64,000 bases of DNA from Chlamydiae bacterium Ga0074140 (GTDB lineage Bacteria; Chlamydiota; Chlamydiia; Chlamydiales; Rhabdochlamydiaceae): NCBI GenBank assembly GCA_001464115.1, contig LNES01000006.1, positions 496,001 through 560,000 on the forward strand, in the 5' to 3' direction. The notes under the pieces are model-generated. The model was not told where the DNA came from. It saw only the letters and a list, made by a program, of their open reading frames with translations, and did not search any database. Made by a program: the position numbers and the translations under genes. Each line of letters begins with the position of its first letter. Position 1 is the first letter of the stretch. Shown piece after piece: positions 35,493 through 45,109 of the stretch.

Positions 35493-36128
35493 TTAGTATC
35501 CGAATCTTTTTTGCGCCTCCGCAATCCAACTTTCGGCTCCGATCGTTGTTGTTTCGCCATGGCCAGGAATGACTTTCGTGTCGGCTGGTAATATCGCAAG
35601 TTTCTTCAGCGAGTGCCACATCAGCTCCGGTCTCGATGTGGGGAAGTTGAGCCTGCCGATCGTTCCGCGAAAAAGCGTATCTCCAGAAATGAGAATCTTT
35701 TCATCTTCGAGATAATAGCAGACAGAACCTGGAGTGTGCCCAGGGGTGTGAATCACTCTTATTTTCAACTTGCCAATTGTAAAAACTTGCCCGTCCTGCA
35801 CATACCCATCGGGTTTCACACCTTCGATCGAGAAAAAAAGCGGGAGTCCATCTGCGCCAGGTTGCTCGAGATTCTCTTTGTCTGCCTCATGAATGAGAAC
35901 AGGAACATGAAGAGCTTCTTTCAGAGCCGCGACATCAACGATATGATCCCAATGCGAGTGGGTGAGGAGAATTTTTTCAACGTGAAGAGAGTGGTGCTTG
36001 ATACGCTTGAGAATTTTCTGCGAGCTATCTGCGGGCGCATCAAACACAGCAGCTTTTTTTGTAGATGAGCAGCCGACGAGAATAGTGTTCGTACTAAAAG
36101 GCCCTGACGAGAAGACTTCCAATAGCAT
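35493..36128 (-). CDS. Metallo-beta-lactamase-fold hydrolase (glyoxalase II-like)
   Basis: The product is 211 aa with the binuclear metal-site ligands of the fold: THSHWDH (about residue 55), HTPGHTPGSVCYY (about 130), GDTLF (about 152) and PGHGE (about 190). It has the short form typical of bacterial YcbL-type glyoxalase II or related thioesterases, so hydrolysis of a thioester such as S-lactoylglutathione is plausible but not proven. No signal peptide. The gene lies 21 bases upstream of the paralogue-3 start and downstream of tRNA-Arg. Confidence 0.88.
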   Translation of the reverse strand: MLLEVFSSGPFSTNTILVGCSSTKKAAVFDAPADSSQKILKRIKHHSLHVEKILLTHSHWDHIVDVAALKEALHVPVLIHEADKENLEQPGADGLPLFFSIEGVKPDGYVQDGQVFTIGKLKIRVIHTPGHTPGSVCYYLEDEKILISGDTLFRGTIGRLNFPTSRPELMWHSLKKLAILPADTKVIPGHGETTTIGAESWIAEAQKRFGY

Positions 36129-36160
36129 TAGAACCCTAGTAATACCCTCCGACCAAAGAT

Positions 36161-36234
36161 TGCACCGGAGAGGATTCGAACCTCTGACCTCACGGTTCGT
36201 AGCCGTGTACTCTATCCAGCTGAGCTACCGGTGC
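36161..36234 (-). tRNA. tRNA-Arg(ACG)
   Basis: The minus strand folds as a full cloverleaf: acceptor GCACCGG/CCGGTGC with discriminator A, D arm GCTC-AGCTGGATA-GAGT, anticodon arm CACGG-CTACGAA-CCGTG with anticodon ACG, variable loop AGGTC, and T arm AGAGG-TTCGAAT-CCTCT. ACG is normally deaminated to ICG and reads CGU, CGC and CGA. CCA is not encoded (tCTTTG-type bases follow). Confidence 0.97.
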
Positions 36235-36303
36235 TTATGGTAACTAAGGGGGTTCATCATGGCAAAGCAGTCCATTTTGAGCAAGGGAGATCCTTTAGAG
36301 AAG

Positions 36304-36451
36304 TGATGAACGATGAGTGATGAATGATGAACGGCAGAAAGACCACTTCTCCAGGCGTTTCGTTCTTAAGGGTATATTAAAAAAAATTTAATTTGATTCT
36401 TTTTTATATTTTCTCCCTCTTCCGTTCATCACCCATCATTCATCGTTCATC
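36304..36451. repeat. Palindromic repeat with gatgaacgatgag arms, copy 2
   Basis: The left arm (36304-36333, gatgaacgatgagtgatgaa...) and the right arm (36422-36451) are 30-base inverted repeats with about four mismatches. The AT-rich interior differs from copy 1 at 34697. It lies in the 252-bp gap between tRNA-Arg and trkA; the rest of that gap shows nothing else I can name. Confidence 0.75.
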
Positions 36452-36486
36452 GTTTTTTTATCCCTCAATATATTACACTTCTAGTT

Positions 36487-37836
36487 ATGGACATTGTCAT
36501 CCTCGGAGCCGGAAGTATAGGTTCGCATCTCGCCGCAACGCTTTCTCAAGAGGGGCATAACGTCATCGTCATCGATCACGCGGCAAAGCCTCTTGAGCGT
36601 CTTTCCGAAAGCGCAGATGTGGCAACGCGGCTGGGATCGGGCACAGACTGGCGGCTTCTGGAAGAAATTTTAGAGTATTCGCCGGCGCTTTTTATCGCGG
36701 TGACGAACAATGATGAAACCAATCTAGTCGCCTGTAGCCTCGCAAAAAATTTGGGTTATCCCAAAACGGTTGCACGTATTCGCCAGGGATTTTATCTAAA
36801 CCGTTCAAGGCTCGATCTGGCGCGCCTCTTTTTCGTTGATCATCTGATTGGAACAGAGCTCATCGTTGCACACGATATCCTGCAGCATCTTCATCATCCA
36901 GATGCGGGGAAAATGGAGAATTTTGCTCACGGCTCCGTGCAGATGCGCACACTCACCGTCCCGCCTGCCTGGGAACAAGCCGATCAGAAAATTGTCGATC
37001 TTAAACTTCCCCAGAATCTCCTCATCAGCCTCATCCGAAGAGCTCACTCTTCGCACAATGAATTGATCTTCCCGATGGGGAGCGACTCTCTTCTACCGGG
37101 AGATGAGGTCACCGTGATTGGTGAAACCAAAGCGATGGCAAAGATCCCGGAAATTTTCGGTGTGGAACGAAAGACCTTAAAATCTGCGCTCATCATCGGT
37201 GGCTCGACCATCGCACTGCACACTTGCAAACTTTTGGAAGAGCAGGGCACTCATGTGAAGATTTTAGAAAGTGACGAGGCTGTGTGCCGCAAACTTGCAG
37301 AACAGCTCCCTCATGCCACCATCCTCTGCCACGAGATCACAGATGTCCATTTTCTTCTTGGAGAAAAGCTGGCTTGTACAGAAGCTGTCATCTGCGCTTC
37401 CTCTTCGCATGAAACAAACGTTCTTATGGCGGCCATCGCAAAACAGGTGGGCTGCCCATACGTTGTTCCCCTTGTTTCGGAAGAGGGATACCTTCCTTTT
37501 TTACACAACTTAGGCATTACTACTACGGTTTCGGAGCGTGTAAGTATTTCGAATCGGATTCATGCGCTAATTCAAGCAAAACCTCTTTTTTCCATCTCTT
37601 CCCTTTACGAGGATCAAGCGAAGATCATGGAAGTCAAAGTCTCATCCGATTCGCAGATTGCCGGCATTCCGCTCGTTGACCTCCGCTCTCAACTTCCAAA
37701 AGATTTTCTCTTCGCTCTCATCGAAAATCGCGGACGTGTGACCATTCCGAAAGGCAATCACATTCTCGCACCAGGTGACAGCGTGATCGTCCTCTGCGAT
37801 CCTAAACACCTTCCGGAGTTGGAGAAGATTTTCTAA
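36487..37836 (+). CDS. trkA: Trk potassium uptake regulatory protein TrkA
   Basis: TrkA is the peripheral NAD-binding gating subunit of the Trk K+ uptake system. The 449-aa product has two RCK halves: the first starts MDIVILGAGSIGSHLAATL with the acidic VIDH strand end; the second (about 235) starts ALIIGGSTIALHTCKLLE with ILESD. Each is followed by a TrkA-C domain (about 145-220 and 375-449), the last containing LVDLRSQLPKDFLFALIENRG. The stop overlaps the trkH start (TAATG), so the pair is co-translated. Confidence 0.94.
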   Translation: MDIVILGAGSIGSHLAATLSQEGHNVIVIDHAAKPLERLSESADVATRLGSGTDWRLLEEILEYSPALFIAVTNNDETNLVACSLAKNLGYPKTVARIRQGFYLNRSRLDLARLFFVDHLIGTELIVAHDILQHLHHPDAGKMENFAHGSVQMRTLTVPPAWEQADQKIVDLKLPQNLLISLIRRAHSSHNELIFPMGSDSLLPGDEVTVIGETKAMAKIPEIFGVERKTLKSALIIGGSTIALHTCKLLEEQGTHVKILESDEAVCRKLAEQLPHATILCHEITDVHFLLGEKLACTEAVICASSSHETNVLMAAIAKQVGCPYVVPLVSEEGYLPFLHNLGITTTVSERVSISNRIHALIQAKPLFSISSLYEDQAKIMEVKVSSDSQIAGIPLVDLRSQLPKDFLFALIENRGRVTIPKGNHILAPGDSVIVLCDPKHLPELEKIF

Positions 37837-39359
37837 TGACCTTCCAAGAGATCTACCGCTTCTTGGGACGCTACCTCTTCTACTTCTCACTCATCCTTCT
37901 ACTTCCACTATCCGTCTCGGTCTTTTACGACTACTTTTGGGAAAAAGACCTCCCCTATCTTGGAAGTGTGAGTGCTTTTGTAATCACCACGTTTGTGTCC
38001 GGCCTCCTTTCTCTGCTCTTCTATAAACTGGGAAAGAAAAGTCCTGGTACCATCCATCGAAAAGAGAGCATTCTTCTCGTAGGCATCATCTGGTTTTTGA
38101 CAGCAGCAATCTCCTCTCTTCCCTTTCTATTATCGAAAACACTGGAAAATCCCCTGGATGCTTTCTTTGAGGCGATGTCGGGTCTTACAACAACAGGTGT
38201 AACTGTCATGGGGCCATCTACGATTGCTCCTCTCGTCGACCCCTCTTCAGGAGAAGTTCTTGCCACAGGCATCGAGGCCGTTGCAAAACCCCTTCTCTTC
38301 TGGCGCAGTTTTATTCAGTGGCTGGGAGGAATGGGAATCGTGCTTCTCTTCATTGCGATCCTACCCGCCCTTTCGATGGGTGGAAGACTCCTCTTCGAAG
38401 CGGAGGTGACAGGACCCAGCAAAGAGTCTCTTAAACCAAGGATACAGGAAACCGCGAGCCTCCTTTGGAAAATCTACCTCGGACTCACCTGCTCTCAACT
38501 TGTCCTGCTGTTACTCACAAACCCTTTTCTTCCTTTTTTCGACGCACTCACCCTCTCCTTTTCCACGATCTCTACAGGAGGATTTAGCATTAAAAATGCT
38601 GGTCTCACCGCATATAATTCTTCATCCATCGAGTGGATAACGCTCCTCTTCATGATCTTTGGAAGCATCAATTTCACGCTCTATTTTCACTGCATCAAAG
38701 GAAAGATCTACCGCGTCTATGAACCGGAATTTTTTGCCTTCCTGAGCGTCCTATTTATTGGAGGGATTGCCGTCTCCCTCTCTCTTCTGAAAACCGTTCC
38801 TTGGCAGACTGCGCTACACACAGGATTCTTCCAAGCGATCTCTACACAAACTTCGACTGGATTTTCGATTGTCGATGAGACTCTCTGGCCATTCGCCTCG
38901 CAGTTTCTTCTCATCCTTCTCGCTTTTATGGGGGGAATGTCCGGTTCGACGTCGGGAGGGATCAAGATTGCGCGTTTCATCATCTTCTTTCATCTGATCG
39001 CCCATAAGATCGAAACGATCTTTAGGCCCGCCACCATTCGTTGCCTTAAAATCGGCAAAAAAGAGGTCTCTGACAAAACTGCTCTTACAGTGCTCATCTT
39101 TCTCTGCATCGTAATCCTCCTCACCGTGATCGGCAGTTTTCTTCTAATCCTCGACGGTTTAGACGCCATGACCGCTTTCACCGTCATCGCCAGCATGATC
39201 AACAACGCGGGGCTTTCCATTGCCTCCAGCACAAGCGACCACTCCTATGCATTTCTCCCTCCCTTCTCGAAGCTGATCTCTATTCTTTGGATGGCACTCG
39301 GCCGTCTCGAATTCTTCATCCTGCTGGTATTTCTGGTTCCCAGCTTCTGGAAAAAATAG
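37836..39359 (+). CDS. trkH: Trk potassium uptake channel subunit TrkH
   Basis: This integral inner-membrane K+ channel subunit pairs with TrkA. The 507-aa product has about ten to twelve TM helices and the four pore-loop signatures of the family: AMSGLTTTGVTVMG (about 110), FSTISTGGFSIKNAG (about 245), AISTQTSTGFSIVDE (about 337) and MINNAGLSIASSTS (about 450), each with the selectivity glycine. GGMSGSTSGGIKIARF (about 366) is also typical. The start overlaps trkA. Confidence 0.95.
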   Translation: MTFQEIYRFLGRYLFYFSLILLLPLSVSVFYDYFWEKDLPYLGSVSAFVITTFVSGLLSLLFYKLGKKSPGTIHRKESILLVGIIWFLTAAISSLPFLLSKTLENPLDAFFEAMSGLTTTGVTVMGPSTIAPLVDPSSGEVLATGIEAVAKPLLFWRSFIQWLGGMGIVLLFIAILPALSMGGRLLFEAEVTGPSKESLKPRIQETASLLWKIYLGLTCSQLVLLLLTNPFLPFFDALTLSFSTISTGGFSIKNAGLTAYNSSSIEWITLLFMIFGSINFTLYFHCIKGKIYRVYEPEFFAFLSVLFIGGIAVSLSLLKTVPWQTALHTGFFQAISTQTSTGFSIVDETLWPFASQFLLILLAFMGGMSGSTSGGIKIARFIIFFHLIAHKIETIFRPATIRCLKIGKKEVSDKTALTVLIFLCIVILLTVIGSFLLILDGLDAMTAFTVIASMINNAGLSIASSTSDHSYAFLPPFSKLISILWMALGRLEFFILLVFLVPSFWKK

Positions 39360-39365
39360 AGGACC

Positions 39366-40283
39366 CTAGAGAAGAGCTTTCCAGTCGAGGGTGCCGATGA
39401 GGATGCCGAGGATACAGAGAGCAGAAGCCGCCCATTTGATCTTTTCGCGATAGAGCCATTGGCTCCACACATTGCAGAACACGATAATTGCGACTGCAAA
39501 AATGGGAAAAATCATCGCATGCTCGAATGGAGAAGATACTTCTGTAGCACGAATGAGTAGAAATGTTCCGACGCCGTTGGCGGCCCCACCGAGAAGTCCG
39601 TAGAGGATTTCGGTGCGGTTGGGCAGTTTTTTTTGCGACATGAAATAGATCAGAGCCTGAACGAAGGCAGCGGCGCAAAACACCATCGGCATGAACCACT
39701 GCGAGACGGCGTCGTCCATATCGAAGGAGAGCATAAGCTCAGTTGCACCAGGATAATGAATGAAGAGGGCTCGCCATTGCATGAAGACGAGAAAGGCAAC
39801 GTGAAAGGCAAAAGCGCTAAACGCAAAAGTGAACCACCTCGCCATCTTTCCAGTTCGAACCGTTTCGTAACCGATCCAGAAGAGGCCTGCAATGACGACA
39901 AGGGAGCCGATGCCATGTGTGAGCGTATAGGTAAAACCAAACTTTTCACCAAAGACAAGTACCATGATGATCACAGGCATCACGCTCGATGTGTTCAACA
40001 TCGCGAAGGTGAGACCAGAAGGGCCCGTTTCGAGCGCACGTCCAAGAGAGGCCATCACTCCAGCCAGAATAATTCCTCCAGCAAGACCAAAACCGGCCAT
40101 GCAATTGCTCCATGCATAATCACCTGTGCGCACAGGGTTCAAAAGAATCGCCACGAGAAAAGTGAAAAAGAGCTGCACCATGAGGTATGCTTTGCTCGAG
40201 CCACCCGCATCAATGCTCTTCCGCATACAGAGATTCGAAAGCGCAACAAAAAGAGCTGCAATCAAAACTAGCTGAATTCCCAT
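39366..40283 (-). CDS. EamA/DMT-type transporter
   Basis: The product is 305 aa with about ten TM helices in two five-helix halves, the drug/metabolite transporter layout. The N-terminal helix MGIQLVLIAALFVALSNLC and the segment GPSGLTFAMLNTSSVMPVII resemble EamA repeats; the second half has GLLGGAANGVGTFLLIRATE and a final AASALCILGILIG. The substrate cannot be inferred. It converges with trkH, 6 bp between stops. Confidence 0.82.
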   Translation of the reverse strand: MGIQLVLIAALFVALSNLCMRKSIDAGGSSKAYLMVQLFFTFLVAILLNPVRTGDYAWSNCMAGFGLAGGIILAGVMASLGRALETGPSGLTFAMLNTSSVMPVIIMVLVFGEKFGFTYTLTHGIGSLVVIAGLFWIGYETVRTGKMARWFTFAFSAFAFHVAFLVFMQWRALFIHYPGATELMLSFDMDDAVSQWFMPMVFCAAAFVQALIYFMSQKKLPNRTEILYGLLGGAANGVGTFLLIRATEVSSPFEHAMIFPIFAVAIIVFCNVWSQWLYREKIKWAASALCILGILIGTLDWKALL

Positions 40284-40361
40284 GTGTAACGTTATACCCC
40301 TAGCAGTTGGTTAATGACAACCTTCTGAAATGAAGAGAAGAAAGATCGGACACGGGAAAGA

Positions 40362-40445
40362 ATTTAACCACCGAGCTCACCGAGAACACAGAGGCGCTTT
40401 GCGCGAATTAAACCTCTCTTATCTCGGTGTTCTCGGTGTTAAAAA
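40362..40445. repeat. Palindromic caccgag/ctcggtg repeat
   Basis: The left arm aaccaccgagctcaccgaga and the right arm ctcggtgttctcggtgttaa are imperfect inverted repeats around cgctttgcgcg. Elements with this accacNgagNacacNgag pattern are common in environmental bacterial genomes, as I recall. It lies in the 282-bp gap between the divergent transporter and TPR genes. The 60-codon open frame over it (40330-40512) is explained by the repeat. Confidence 0.75.
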
Positions 40446-40565
40446 ATCTCTCTTTCGCGACCGCACCCGTGCACGATCCCTCCTGCTCCGCTGCTGTTCT
40501 CTTCATTTGTAAAATAATATGTTGTGGCTATAATCGGCCCAAATCATTTCCACTATAGGTGAGGC

Positions 40566-43268
40566 ATGTCTAGAGAACATCTTTTGATTAGCTTAGCGGC
40601 ACTCTCTCTTCCGTTCGTCACTGCGCTTCAACCGGTGAAAACGTCCTCTCCGCAAGAAGCGATGCAACTGCGTCGCATCGCAGAGTTTTGGAAAGAGGGG
40701 GATTACAAAGCTGCAAAAGGACAAATTCTCGACCTGCTCTCACGCTATCCTCAGAGCAATGCGAAAGAACAGCTCTACGCGATGCTGGGCGACCTCTACT
40801 TTTTTGAGAATACGTACAAAGATGCCGTGGAGGCCTATGCCCTCATCCAAGATGCAGAATTGAAGAAAAAGACTGGGCTCAATGCCATTCGCGCGCTCTT
40901 TGCTCTTAACCGTTTCGCAGAAGTTATTGAAGCAGCAAATCTTGAGATCCAAGAATCGGGCGTTGAGAAACTCGATGTTCATTATCTTCTTGCAGAGTCT
41001 CTCTGGCGCGAGGGAATGCAGACAAAAGACGAGTCAAAAAAAACCTCCTATTTTCAGCAAGCAAAGTTGCAATATGAGACACTTCTACAAAGTAAATTCA
41101 AAGAAGCTTCTCTCTTTCCTCTTGCCTCGATCTGTCGCGATTTGAAGGAGTATAAGCAGGCTGCGGCTCTCTTTTTAGAACTAGTTGGAAAGCACCCTGA
41201 AAAGAAAGAAGAGCTCCTCTTCCAAGTGGCAAGCCTCAGAATCCATGATGACAAAGAAGAGGCGTGCAAAGTTTTTGCCTCGATTTATCCCCTTCAGGGA
41301 AAAAGAGCAGCGGCCGCTGCATTCAACCATCTTGTTCTCCTGTTCCAGATGGGGAAATATAGCGAATTTGTCTCAGCAGAACCGCAAGCTCGCAAACATA
41401 TCGCTGCTGACAAACTTTCCCTTATTCACCTCTATCTAGGAAAAAGCTTTTACGCATTGAAAAATTACGCACAAGCTATTGTTCCTCTACGAGCTTTCGT
41501 TAAAGAAAACAGCAGATCCACATCTGTAGAAGCAAAAAGCGCCCTACTCTCCCTGATCAATTGTGCCAAAGAGTTAAAAAACGTCACGCTCATGGCAAGC
41601 ACCGTGCAAATGTTAGGAGAAAGTTTCTCACAAGATTTAGACTACGCGAAGGCGCTCGTGCTGCTTGCGCAAGTTTGCGAAGAGTCTGGCGATTTTGCAC
41701 AAGCTGAAGGCCACCTTTCTAAAGCTCTCCTCGCTTTTCCTGAGTATGATGGGAAAGAGACGCTCATTTATGAAAGAGCTCGCCTTCTTTATAAATCAAA
41801 AAAATGGAAAGAGAGTAGAGATGCCCTTACAGCCTTTCTTCAAGAATTCCCTCAGAGTACACATCTTTCGGCTGTTTGGCATCAACTCATCCACGCCTCT
41901 CTCATGGAGCGTGAGCAAGCGAAAGGAAGCGATCTCGCAGCAAAAAATGAGATGATCATCTCTCTTTTGAAGGATGCCTTAAACCAAAAAGAGGTCTGGC
42001 AAGCGAATGAGCTAGAAAATTACAGCCTTCTTCTCTCTAAAACACTTTACGGGCTAGAGAGATGGGACGAGTGCGTATCCGCCCTCGAATCGTTTCTCAC
42101 AGCCTTCTCTTCCTCCTCCTCCGTGCCCGAAGCGCAGCTCATGCTCGCGCTTTCACTTCATCACTCTGGAAAAGAGGGAGAAGGATTTTTGGATCAGGTG
42201 GAAAAAGCGCTTCTACTCAATCCGCAGATCGAAAGTCGCGGCCAGCTTCATCTCATGCTCTATAACGGGTACCTGAAGGCATCCGGACAAAAACCCAATG
42301 AGAAATGGCTACTAGAAAAAGCTGCTGATCATCTTTACGAATGCGCAATGCAGGGAAAGGTCGAGATCAAGCGCGACAACATTCTCTGGCTTGCCAACTA
42401 CTACTACACACGAGCAAAAGAGGGAAATGGTTCTCGTTTTGCAGAACGCGCTGCTCAACTTTTTGAACAGATTGTCAAAAATCTCAAAGCGATTACCTGC
42501 GATACCCTCGACTTGGAAGCAGAGACTCTCAAATACGCAGATCTTCTTACCTTCATGGGTAAGCATGCAGAAGCCCTTTCTCTGTTACAAGAGATGAGAG
42601 CGGTGTATGACGAAAAGAGCGATCTAGCTTGGAAATTCCAGAGAAGAGCAATTCTTGAGCTCGGTCGTGCTTACACGCGTGTGGGGGATGCTGAAAACGC
42701 AATTCAAACATACGACCACCTTATCTCCTCTTCTTCGCATGCGGCTTCTGCGGCCGCTGATGCAGCTCTTCTCGAAAGAGCCCGTCTTGAGTATGGCCGA
42801 TTGAAAAGTGAGGAGAAGAACGATGCTAGCCCACGTCTTACTTCGATCCTGGCGGCCCTTAAAGATCTCCAAATCAAAAGAAAGTTGAATACAGAGCCCA
42901 TTCACCTTGAAGCGGCTCTAGAGTATGCGCAGATCAAATCTGACCTCGCGCCTGAGGAAAAGAGGGCAGAGCGCATTCTCGCTCTCTTAAAAAGTCTTAA
43001 AGAAGAGTTTTTAAACGAAGAGGATCCTCAAGCACAAGAGTATCAAGCTTGTCGTTTACGTCTTTCGGAAAAAGACCATCTATTCCAAACTTATATGAAA
43101 TTCATCGATGCCCTGCTTTTGGAAGCACAGGCGAGGTTGTGTGAAAATATCGATGAGGCAACAGAGATGAAAGCCAAGGCAAGCGCGCTGATGAACGAGT
43201 TAAAAGAGTCCGCACCTTCGCTCACCCCCTACCTCCGTGAGAGGCTGGAAGCTAACAAACATCTATGA
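40566..43268 (+). CDS. Large exported TPR protein
   Basis: The product is 900 aa. GTGAGG lies just before the ATG and the N-terminus is a signal peptide (MSREHLLISLAALSLPFVTA). The rest is almost entirely helical with repeated TPR units such as YKAAKGQILDLLSRYPQS, YKDAVEAYALIQ, FAQAEGHLSKALLAFPEY and AENAIQTYDHLISS. It is probably a periplasmic or outer-membrane-associated scaffold. It overlaps the next (VWA) gene by ATGA, so the two products probably work together. Function unknown. Confidence 0.85.
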   Translation: MSREHLLISLAALSLPFVTALQPVKTSSPQEAMQLRRIAEFWKEGDYKAAKGQILDLLSRYPQSNAKEQLYAMLGDLYFFENTYKDAVEAYALIQDAELKKKTGLNAIRALFALNRFAEVIEAANLEIQESGVEKLDVHYLLAESLWREGMQTKDESKKTSYFQQAKLQYETLLQSKFKEASLFPLASICRDLKEYKQAAALFLELVGKHPEKKEELLFQVASLRIHDDKEEACKVFASIYPLQGKRAAAAAFNHLVLLFQMGKYSEFVSAEPQARKHIAADKLSLIHLYLGKSFYALKNYAQAIVPLRAFVKENSRSTSVEAKSALLSLINCAKELKNVTLMASTVQMLGESFSQDLDYAKALVLLAQVCEESGDFAQAEGHLSKALLAFPEYDGKETLIYERARLLYKSKKWKESRDALTAFLQEFPQSTHLSAVWHQLIHASLMEREQAKGSDLAAKNEMIISLLKDALNQKEVWQANELENYSLLLSKTLYGLERWDECVSALESFLTAFSSSSSVPEAQLMLALSLHHSGKEGEGFLDQVEKALLLNPQIESRGQLHLMLYNGYLKASGQKPNEKWLLEKAADHLYECAMQGKVEIKRDNILWLANYYYTRAKEGNGSRFAERAAQLFEQIVKNLKAITCDTLDLEAETLKYADLLTFMGKHAEALSLLQEMRAVYDEKSDLAWKFQRRAILELGRAYTRVGDAENAIQTYDHLISSSSHAASAAADAALLERARLEYGRLKSEEKNDASPRLTSILAALKDLQIKRKLNTEPIHLEAALEYAQIKSDLAPEEKRAERILALLKSLKEEFLNEEDPQAQEYQACRLRLSEKDHLFQTYMKFIDALLLEAQARLCENIDEATEMKAKASALMNELKESAPSLTPYLRERLEANKHL

Positions 43269-45109
43269 AAAAAAAGTCTCTTCTTGCGACATGCCTTCTC
43301 ATCTCTCTGAGCGTCCACCTCTTTTTTCTCTTTTTTTTCGCGCGTACGCCTCTGCTTTTGCAAAGTAAGCTCTCTTCCCTCTTTCGAAAAAGCGCCCCCT
43401 CTCTCGAGCTCCTGACAGCTGAAGAAGATGAACTCCTGCGGCAGGCGGAGCTAGAAGAGGTGTTCGAGTCGCTCACGACAACCCCCACACCCTTCGATTT
43501 TTACCATCAACCCTCGGGAAATACAAAATCGCCAGCACAAGAGGGAATTGCTTCTCTCCCATCCGTTCTAGAAGAACAAGTTTTGGCTTTGCAAAATGTC
43601 GAGGAGAGCCCCTCAATCCTCTCGACACCCTCTTTCCTTACAGAATTTGAAAGTGCCACTGCGCTAGAAGAGGTGAACTCTTCTGAAGAGTTCGTTTCAC
43701 AAATCAAATTTGATAAAGTTCCAAGCAGTGACCACAAAAAGGCGATCTCCTCTTCTCTCGCGCTTGATGAAGTGGAAACCATCGATGATCTCGGCATCAA
43801 CTCGCTCACAGTCTCTGCACTACCCGAGTCGAAACTCCCCGCTGTGAACGTGATCGAGAGCTTTGTAAAGTCGCCGGAGCTTGAAAAACCTATCTCTTCG
43901 TCTCCTACTCCACCATCAGATATTCTCTCTATTGAACCCCTCGCAGAGTCTGACCCACTCATCCTCGCTTCCCCCCTTTCTCCATCTGGCGATCTCCAAA
44001 AACCCTTCACATTTCAAAATCCTAAATCTCTCCCGGCAACTGACAACTATCAGCTTCCCGCTGTCGCATCCGCAATGCCCTGGGATTCGGCTTTCGACGT
44101 GAAAATCGAATTGATGGCTAATCCCGATGGTAAAGGGGTTGTATTCAGCATGAATCTCGCTCCAAGTGAAGCGATCGACGCCGAAGCGATGACGCACAAC
44201 TTCTACTTCCTCATCGACCGCTCCAGCTCTATTCAGCGCCACCGCTTTGCCGCCTATAAACGCGCCGTGCTTAAAGCTCTGAGCTGCCTCCATGAAGGAG
44301 ATAAGTTCAACATTCTTCTTTTCGACAAGAAGATCAAACGTCTGAGCGAGCATCCTCTCTCCTTTTCTCAGAAGAGCTGCAAACGCGCTGAAGAGTTTTT
44401 AGAGTCACAAGAGCATGGAGGAATGTTTGCTGCGGCGGATCTCTACTCAGCTCTCGATAAGATCATCCCTTATCAGGTGTCAGAAGGAGAAGCTCACTCC
44501 GCTATCCTCATTACCGATGGAGATTCTTCGCAGCCTCCTGCTAAGCAGCAAAAAATGATCGCCGCCTGGCTCGCCAAAAACGCGGGAAAAGTCACGCTCT
44601 ACACAGCTGCCGTAGGAAAAGAGAACAACCTCCTCATGCTCGATCTTTTAAGCTCTTCTAGCGGCGGTCAGCTCATCTACTCAGACACTTATGCCGCCTT
44701 CCCTAGAAAACTCGGCAAACTCCTTCTCGATCTGCGCGGACCCCTCGTGAAAGAGCTCACCGTCACAGCACAGCCGAAAAAAGAGGGAGAGGCGATTCAG
44801 CTCTACCCCGCCTCTTCTGCTATGCCAACACTTTTTGCAAAACGCCCTTATGAGATCATTGGCAGTGCATCGAGCCTCACCGATTTTACCCTCCAAATTC
44901 AGGGAAAATATAAAAATCAGTGGGTGACAATCACCAAGGAGGTCTCATTAAGGAAAGCCGTTAAAGGAAATCGTCCGCTCGAGAAAAAATGGGCAAACGT
45001 CCGCGCAAAATCGCAATATGACAACTTCCTTAAAGAGGGAAAGGTCGCCCATCTCCTAAAAGCCAAGGAGATCTTGAAGTCCTCCGGTCACGAGATTGCG
45101 ATGGAATGA
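43265..45109 (+). CDS. Membrane-anchored von Willebrand factor A domain protein
   Basis: The product is 614 aa. A TM anchor (about residues 5-27, LLATCLLISLSVHLFFLFFF) precedes a long Ser/Pro/Glu-rich, probably disordered region (about 45-270). A VWA domain follows (about 305-480) with the MIDAS motif FLIDRSSSIQ (DxSxS, about 316), a later ITDGDSSQPP, and the conserved Thr/Asp positions for metal binding. The C-terminal part (about 490-614) is beta-rich. It is joined by ATGA overlaps to the TPR gene upstream and rsmD downstream. The TPR-VWA pair suggests an envelope complex; function unknown. Confidence 0.84.
   Translation: MKKKSLLATCLLISLSVHLFFLFFFARTPLLLQSKLSSLFRKSAPSLELLTAEEDELLRQAELEEVFESLTTTPTPFDFYHQPSGNTKSPAQEGIASLPSVLEEQVLALQNVEESPSILSTPSFLTEFESATALEEVNSSEEFVSQIKFDKVPSSDHKKAISSSLALDEVETIDDLGINSLTVSALPESKLPAVNVIESFVKSPELEKPISSSPTPPSDILSIEPLAESDPLILASPLSPSGDLQKPFTFQNPKSLPATDNYQLPAVASAMPWDSAFDVKIELMANPDGKGVVFSMNLAPSEAIDAEAMTHNFYFLIDRSSSIQRHRFAAYKRAVLKALSCLHEGDKFNILLFDKKIKRLSEHPLSFSQKSCKRAEEFLESQEHGGMFAAADLYSALDKIIPYQVSEGEAHSAILITDGDSSQPPAKQQKMIAAWLAKNAGKVTLYTAAVGKENNLLMLDLLSSSSGGQLIYSDTYAAFPRKLGKLLLDLRGPLVKELTVTAQPKKEGEAIQLYPASSAMPTLFAKRPYEIIGSASSLTDFTLQIQGKYKNQWVTITKEVSLRKAVKGNRPLEKKWANVRAKSQYDNFLKEGKVAHLLKAKEILKSSGHEIAME

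Noticed and set aside
39633..40271. 212-codon plus-strand frame antisense to the EamA transporter
   Set aside because: His/Lys/Arg-rich shadow of a TM protein gene; no supporting signals.
40330..40512. 60-codon frame starting MKRRKIGHGKEFNHRAHREH
   Set aside because: The peptide is a translation of the caccgag palindrome and is not under evident coding constraint.
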